Shown: in pieces, positions 60,005-64,000 of the stretch
Position numbering within the stretch: position 1 is the first letter of the stretch
Layout: every line of letters starts with the position of its first letter
NCBI RefSeq assembly: GCF_000788395.1
Contig: NZ_CP009889.1
Location: 434,001-498,000, forward strand
From: Pseudoalteromonas piratica
GTDB taxonomy: Bacteria > Pseudomonadota > Gammaproteobacteria > Enterobacterales > Alteromonadaceae
Length of the DNA: 64,000 nucleotides
Direction of reading: 5' to 3'
Program-made: the position numbers and the translations under genes
Notes under the pieces: generated by a model
The model's database searches: none
Told to the model about the DNA's origin: nothing
Seen by the model: only the letters and a program-made list of their open reading frames with translations

Positions 60005-60466
60005 TTAATGAATGTTGTGATTAATAATCGTGTGTGTATTGATTATGGTGTTGAGTTTTAAAAGTGAAGAGGGCTTATCAGCCAGCTGTTTTGCCAAAAT
60101 AAAGGCATACTTTTTAAGTTTTGAAAGGTGTCGTAGAGCAGAGTTTTGCAGTTGAAAATCGCTTTTTTGAACGCATGACGTAGCAAAATTAAGCGCTGTT
60201 TGATAGCCAATTTCAAGTAATTCACAGGCACTTTCTATTTTATTTTGGGCAAGTTTTGAATCACATAAATTTAAGTAAGAAACAATTAACGCAGGTAGGT
60301 ATTGGTCAATTATCCATGCTTTTGGCGGGGGTGAATCACAGTGAATAAATCGCTCAATACTCAGAAGTTCATCTAATCCAGCCTGGTAATTTAGTTCGGC
60401 TCTTGCGAATTGATTTGAAGCAAATGCGGCATTACCCTCAGAAACGTTTAATTGCCAATACTGCAT
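60005..60466 (-). CDS. Small protein upstream of sodA (OrfX-like, TPR-like helices)
   Basis: 153 residues, all helical. ATG 60466 is chosen; a TTG 11 codons upstream is possible. The part NVSEGNAAFASNQFARAELNYQAGLDEL is TPR-like, and the C-terminus (NTIINTHTIINHNIH) is low-complexity. It resembles the small OrfX protein found between fumC and the Mn-type sod gene in pseudomonads by place and size; homology is inference. It lies in a likely transcript with sodA, under a Fur box. Function unknown. Confidence 0.78.
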   Translation of the reverse strand: MQYWQLNVSEGNAAFASNQFARAELNYQAGLDELLSIERFIHCDSPPPKAWIIDQYLPALIVSYLNLCDSKLAQNKIESACELLEIGYQTALNFATSCVQKSDFQLQNSALRHLSKLKKYAFILAKQLADKPSSLLKLNTIINTHTIINHNIH

Positions 60467-60505
60467 TGAATAATGAACACACAATCGTAAATCTCTCAAA
60501 TAAAA

Positions 60506-60520
60506 TGAAAATCATTACCA
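60506..60520. promoter_or_regulatory. Fur box upstream of the orfX-sodA unit
   Basis: TGAAAAT-C-ATTACCA matches the 7-1-7 Fur consensus TGATAAT-N-ATTATCA at 12 of 14 positions. It is 40 bp before the OrfX start. Confidence 0.72.
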
Positions 60521-60753
60521 TTACGATTTTGTGTTTTTTCAAGTACTTTTTGTAATTACTTATTTTCAGCTTGTCTTGGAAGCGAAGAGAGCGTTGGTGG
60601 CATACCAAAAATAATTGGGATGTAGCGAAAAGTTAAAATGTGATTACTTATCAAGTCTATTAACTTTTAAATGCATCATTTTATTAAATTTAATATTTAA
60701 AGCGGGCAGTTTAAACAGCAGAAAGTACATTAAAAAACTGACTTTATTAGCTG

Positions 60754-61686
60754 TTACAATTTGAGCACTTTTGTCATTAAGTCTTTACCTTCGTTGGCGA
60801 CATAATCTAAAAATACTTTGGCAATGGGGGATAATTGTTTTGATTTGGCCCAACAAAAAGACCACTTTGATTGAATAGGTAATGATTCAACATCGATCAC
60901 TTTTACATTGTAACTATCGCCAAACGCAAGCGTATGAGCAGAAAGAATAGATACGCCCATACCGGATAACACTGAGTGAATAATGGCCTCGTTACTGGCT
61001 ATGGTCATACGCACATTCGGCGTAATGTTTTTGGACTGTAAAAATCGCTCAATAGCGTAACGTGTGCCAGAGCCTTCTTCGCGAATAATGAAATTTTCCT
61101 GACAAAATGCTTTAAGCGAAACCTTTTTATGCTTTGTAAGCGGGTGTTCTGAATTTGCAATGGCTACGAGGTCATTTGACATAAACTCTCTGACTTCAAG
61201 ATCTAACCCTTCCGGCACATAACTAAATACAAAGAAATCATCTACACCTTGCTCATAGCGTTCGATAACTTGTTGGCGATTTGCAACAGTAAATTGAATA
61301 TCAATCCCAGGATATTGTTTACAAAATGGCCCTAATAAGTGAGGTATGAAGTACTTTGCAGTGGTGGCACAAGAGATGCGAAGCGTGCCTGATTTTAGGC
61401 CTCGTAAATTTGATAGATGCATATCAAGGGCTTCGCATTGCTGTAATATTTGTCTGCTGGTTGCAACAGTTGCAAGCCCTGCATCAGTGAACTGTAATTT
61501 TCGGCCAACCTGTTGATAAAGGGGTAAACCAATTGCTTCACTCAGTTTTTTCAACTGCATAGAGACTGTTGGCTGAGTTAAAAATAATGACTCTGCAGCC
61601 GCTTTTATACTGCCTCCGTCGTAAACGGCTAACAGAATTTCAAGCTGTCTAAATGTGCCTATATGGGCATGTAGTCGAGATGCCAT
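60754..61686 (-). CDS. LysR-family regulator of the bicarbonate transporter (CbbR/CmpR-like)
   Basis: 310 residues. The N-terminus FRQLEILLAVYDGGSIKAAAESLFLTQPTVSMQLKKLSEAIG (split: helix-turn-helix about residues 20-50) and QVGRKLQFTDAG are close in style to CbbR/CmpR proteins that control carbon fixation or CO2-concentrating genes. The effector domain ends with FLDYVANEG. It is divergent from the small membrane protein-sbtA pair, with two inverted repeats between them. Inducer unknown; a carbon metabolite is the family-based guess. Confidence 0.9.
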   Translation of the reverse strand: MASRLHAHIGTFRQLEILLAVYDGGSIKAAAESLFLTQPTVSMQLKKLSEAIGLPLYQQVGRKLQFTDAGLATVATSRQILQQCEALDMHLSNLRGLKSGTLRISCATTAKYFIPHLLGPFCKQYPGIDIQFTVANRQQVIERYEQGVDDFFVFSYVPEGLDLEVREFMSNDLVAIANSEHPLTKHKKVSLKAFCQENFIIREEGSGTRYAIERFLQSKNITPNVRMTIASNEAIIHSVLSGMGVSILSAHTLAFGDSYNVKVIDVESLPIQSKWSFCWAKSKQLSPIAKVFLDYVANEGKDLMTKVLKL

Positions 61687-61709
61687 TGTTGACCTTAAAT
61701 TTCAATGAA

Positions 61710-61746
61710 TAGATAAATATCTAATTTAAACATAGCTAATATCTAT
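61710..61746. promoter_or_regulatory. Candidate LysR operators in front of the sbtA unit
   Basis: TAGATA-AA-TATCTA (61710-61723) is a perfect inverted repeat; a second, ATAG-N7-CTAT (61732-61746), lies 9 bp on. Both are of T-N11-A type and lie between the divergent LysR and sbtA-unit starts. Two adjacent boxes are usual for LysR activators. Confidence 0.5.
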
Positions 61747-61804
61747 TTTTATCTAACTTGAGTGCTGTGTAAACTTTTTAAGTCGCTTAATTTGAAGGAT
61801 AGGT

Positions 61805-62029
61805 ATGACTATGACCAATCGAAGTTTTGTTTTATCTGTGATTACAAGTGCATTGTTACTGGCATTTTTTGCCCTCAGTAGCATCATAGGGCAACCGCAA
61901 ATTGCATTCGCAATCGTTGCTGCCATGTTATTAAGCTTTGCCAGTTGGCTAAAGTTTTCTAGTGGCAAAAAACAGAGCGTTAAACATGCCAAACTATCTC
62001 ATCCTTTTTACAGTGCGGGGCAAAAGTAA
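61805..62029 (+). CDS. Small two-helix membrane protein preceding sbtA
   Basis: 74 residues with two hydrophobic segments (about residues 9-26 and 31-47) and a basic C-terminal tail (KFSSGKKQSVKHAK). AAGGA lies 6 bp before ATG 61805, a good ribosome binding site, and the stop is only 3 bp before the sbtA start, so expression is well supported. It is not the soluble PII-like SbtB. No family is recognised; an accessory or regulatory subunit of the transporter is inferred from place alone. Confidence 0.8.
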   Translation: MTMTNRSFVLSVITSALLLAFFALSSIIGQPQIAFAIVAAMLLSFASWLKFSSGKKQSVKHAKLSHPFYSAGQK

Positions 62030-62032
62030 ATT

Positions 62033-62965
62033 ATGGTAATTGATGCCGTCGTTGCGTTTTTTATTCTCGGTATTGTATGTCAATTGCTGGGCGCCAAAAT
62101 GGCATTTCCAGAAGGGTTATACAAAACATTAAGTATGTTTTTGATGATTGCCATTGGCTTAAAAGGTGGAATTGCACTGCAGCAGCATGTAGACCCTGCA
62201 CTTGTTTCAATGTCGATAGCGGTGGTTGCTTTTGGTTTATTACTTCCCTTGGTTGCTTACCCTATTTTGCGCTATTTTGGCCAACTAGACAAAATAAACG
62301 CAGGCGCAATAGCCGCCCATTATGGTTCAGTAAGTGTCGCAACTTATGCAGTTGCTGTGGCGTTACTTGAAGCGCAAAACATTGCTTATGAAGCCTATTT
62401 CCCATTGTTTGTTGTGCTGTTAGAAATGCCCGCGATTTTGGTTGGTTTAGTGTTGGCAAAGGGGAGTTTTAAAGTTGTAAATGCCCACTTCGTTAAGCAA
62501 GAACTTATCGCAAATCAGAGCATATTGCTGATGCTAGGTAGCTTGATCATTGGCTATATTGGTGGGTCAAGTGTCACAAAGCTAGCGCCTTTCTTTATTG
62601 AGCTATTCTCCGGTGTGCTTGCACTCTTTTTACTTAAAATGGGACTTATCGCTGGCGAACAACTTTCATCGCTTAAAAAGAACAGTGTGTTTTTAATTAG
62701 CTTTGCGATGTTAATGCCACTGTTGGGAGGTCTTGCGGGTACTGGCTTGGGAGTGATGCTTAGCTTAAGTGCTGGTGGTATTGCGCTAATGGCTGTATTG
62801 GGGGCAAGTGCTTCTTATATTGCGGTGCCTGCGGCGATGAAACAAAGTTTACCTGAGGCAAATGCAGGTATGTCGATAACAGCTTCGCTTGGGATTACTT
62901 TTCCATTCAATGTGTTGATAGGCGTGCCATTCTTTATCGCGCTTGCAGGTTATTTAGCGAGTTAA
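62033..62965 (+). CDS. sbtA: SbtA-type sodium-dependent bicarbonate transporter
   Basis: 310 residues, about 10 membrane segments, inner membrane. Family marks: FPEGLYKTLSMFLMIAIGLKGG, the SbtA core AAHYGSVSVATYAVAVALLE, FPLFVVLLEMPAILVGL, and GASASYIAVPAAMKQSLPEA in the second half. SbtA imports bicarbonate with sodium. In cyanobacteria it is paired with SbtB; no such gene is seen here. It probably supplies bicarbonate for carboxylation in this heterotroph, under control of the divergent LysR. A strong terminator follows. Confidence 0.92.
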   Translation: MVIDAVVAFFILGIVCQLLGAKMAFPEGLYKTLSMFLMIAIGLKGGIALQQHVDPALVSMSIAVVAFGLLLPLVAYPILRYFGQLDKINAGAIAAHYGSVSVATYAVAVALLEAQNIAYEAYFPLFVVLLEMPAILVGLVLAKGSFKVVNAHFVKQELIANQSILLMLGSLIIGYIGGSSVTKLAPFFIELFSGVLALFLLKMGLIAGEQLSSLKKNSVFLISFAMLMPLLGGLAGTGLGVMLSLSAGGIALMAVLGASASYIAVPAAMKQSLPEANAGMSITASLGITFPFNVLIGVPFFIALAGYLAS

Positions 62966-62966
62966 T

Positions 62967-62992
62967 AAAAAAGCCCCAACAGGGGCTTTTTT
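62967..62992. terminator. Strong rho-independent terminator after sbtA
   Basis: AAAAAAGCCCC (62967-62977) pairs perfectly with GGGGCTTTTTT (62982-62992) over an AACA loop. It serves both sbtA and the convergent OmpA-like gene. Confidence 0.93.
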
Positions 62993-63013
62993 ATTGATGT
63001 AACCTTATGTTAA

Positions 63014-64000
63014 TTACTTAGTCACTTTTTCTCGTTTAGTGATCACAAGCTTAGCTTCAATTCGTCGATTCTGACTATGTGCTTCTTGTGTATTTGCTGT
63101 ATTGAGTAGTTGGCTTTCACCATAGCCGATAGCAGTCAAACGCGATGCATCGATACCGTATTTATCGACCAAGACTTGTTTGGTTGCTTTTGCCCGTGCT
63201 TCAGAAAGGGTTAGATTATATTTGGCATTCCCAGGCGCAGAACTGTGACCTTCAATTTGCGCTGAAACATCGGGGTATTTCTTCATAAAGTCAGCAAAAC
63301 GGCGTAAGTCTTCGTTCTCAGGGTTGTTAACTTTACTGGAGTTATTATCAAATTTAACTGACAAGGTAATACTTTCTTGCGCCTCTTCAAACAGTGTACA
63401 GCCATCAGAGTCTGTTTTATCAGATGAAGGGGTATTTGGACATTTATCCTGACTATCCAATACGCCGTCATTGTCGCTATCCATTGGCATTGCGCAACCG
63501 CTGGCATCTACTTTTACGCCTGCGACTGTATTAGGACATTTATCGTTATCATCAAGCACCCCATCGTTATCGCTATCAAGTTTCGGGGCTGGTGCCGGCG
63601 CTAAAGCTGTGGCTGTTGTGCTGCTGCCAAATTGATAAAGCAGACCAAATTTACCGCTAAAGTCTTTGTAAGACTCGCCAAAGTCATGATAAGCGGTTAA
63701 CTCAGTGATGAGTTTCCACTTCTCTGTTAACGCCCAGTGTCTTCCTAACCCTAAATTACCGAGAGTGTATCCTTGATCAAGGGATTCAAATTTTAACCCC
63801 GCAAACACATAAGTATCATCTTGAAATGGGAAATACATTGCATCTGCGCCGTAACGACTGCCATCAATCGCTTCTTGGCCTGGGTAAGCTTCTAATTCGA
63901 TACGCGCATACTCAAGTCGGCCACCCCAAGAAGGTGAAAAACGTTGCCCTAATTCAAGCCCCCAACCCCAGTCAATTCGGTCTTTTGGTAAAGGTTGAAA
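63014..64000 (-). CDS. OmpA-family outer-membrane porin (5' end outside the window)
   Basis: At least 328 residues; the reading frame is open to the window edge, so the signal peptide and first strands are missing. An N-terminal OmpA-type beta-barrel (for example YVFAGLKFESL, YQFG) is followed by a Pro/Ala linker (ALAPAPAP), two thrombospondin type 3-like calcium repeats (DSDNDGVLDDNDKCPNT, DSDNDGVLDSQDKCPNT) and a C-terminal OmpA peptidoglycan-binding domain (VKFDNNSSKV, IEGHSSAPGNAKYN, LSEARAKATKQVL, SQNRRIEAKL). It links the outer membrane to peptidoglycan, like OprF-type proteins. An ATG at 63838 is internal and not its start. Confidence 0.92.
   Translation of the reverse strand, partial: FQPLPKDRIDWGWGLELGQRFSPSWGGRLEYARIELEAYPGQEAIDGSRYGADAMYFPFQDDTYVFAGLKFESLDQGYTLGNLGLGRHWALTEKWKLITELTAYHDFGESYKDFSGKFGLLYQFGSSTTATALAPAPAPKLDSDNDGVLDDNDKCPNTVAGVKVDASGCAMPMDSDNDGVLDSQDKCPNTPSSDKTDSDGCTLFEEAQESITLSVKFDNNSSKVNNPENEDLRRFADFMKKYPDVSAQIEGHSSAPGNAKYNLTLSEARAKATKQVLVDKYGIDASRLTAIGYGESQLLNTANTQEAHSQNRRIEAKLVITKREKVTK

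Noticed and set aside
1..64000. Prophage, transposon, integron, CRISPR, toxin-antitoxin or defence island
   Set aside because: No transposase, integrase, terminal repeats, tRNA junction, spacer array or known defence proteins were seen in either strand.

Overview
The window looks like chromosome of a marine gammaproteobacterium of the Alteromonadales, most likely Pseudoalteromonadaceae or a close relative. The grounds are an AT-rich base composition, several large TonB-dependent receptors, a MetJ-type operator array, Fur-type boxes, many LysR/AraC regulators and a secreted multidomain metalloprotease. The assignment to a family is inference from gene content. I saw no tRNA, rRNA, CRISPR array, insertion sequence or integrase, so this looks like core and flexible chromosome rather than a mobile island. 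Genes cut by the window edges are an SDR dehydrogenase (left) and an OmpA-like porin (right).

Layout: (1) 1-5.7 kb: SDR fragment, bicupin protein, secreted M43 metalloprotease, alpha/beta hydrolase. (2) 6.0-9.5 kb: LysR regulator divergent from a DJ-1/PfpI - MDR reductase - GST operon, which looks like an electrophile or carbonyl detoxification unit. (3) 9.8-11.7 kb: two small unknown proteins around a secreted esterase. (4) 12.0-19.6 kb: a complete sucrose locus (LacI regulator, sucrose phosphorylase, MFS permease, TonB receptor, fructokinase) with two copies of one palindromic operator. (5) 19.7-24.3 kb: TSUP permease, the mesX-mesD folate-independent methionine synthase pair behind tandem MetJ boxes, and a secreted Kelch protein. 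(6) 24.4-30.7 kb: grx-doxX, AraC regulators, YHS protein, a one-domain voltage-gated sodium channel and two solute-binding-like proteins. (7) 31.0-34.9 kb: a three-gene operon of exported proteins including a DUF885 metallopeptidase-like protein and a PDZ-hydrolase fusion. (8) 34.9-40.5 kb: AGCS symporter, chemoreceptor, TonB receptor. (9) 40.7-52.8 kb: a second-messenger and exopolysaccharide locus. (10) 53.0-60.5 kb: iron and oxidative-stress genes (siderophore receptor, TonB, ECF sigma with putative anti-sigma, MnSOD). (11) 60.7-64 kb: LysR regulator, a small membrane protein with SbtA-type bicarbonate transporter, OmpA-like porin.

The most noteworthy region is 40.7-52.8 kb. A GAF-GGDEF diguanylate cyclase is followed by an apparent operon of an MBL-fold hydrolase, a GAF-HD-GYP phosphodiesterase, a class III adenylate cyclase with a C-terminal membrane anchor, a PilZ-bearing BcsA-like synthase, a BcsB-like protein and a TPR plus beta-barrel BcsC-like exporter. 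No BcsZ cellulase, BcsD, BcsQ or BcsG is present. This suggests a beta-glucan-type polysaccharide machine that carries its own c-di-GMP synthesis and breakdown enzymes and a cAMP enzyme. Other strong regulatory signals read directly from the sequence are the MetJ array before mesX-mesD, the twin sucrose operators and two Fur boxes.

All function calls rest on motif and family recognition by eye. No database search or structure prediction was run.
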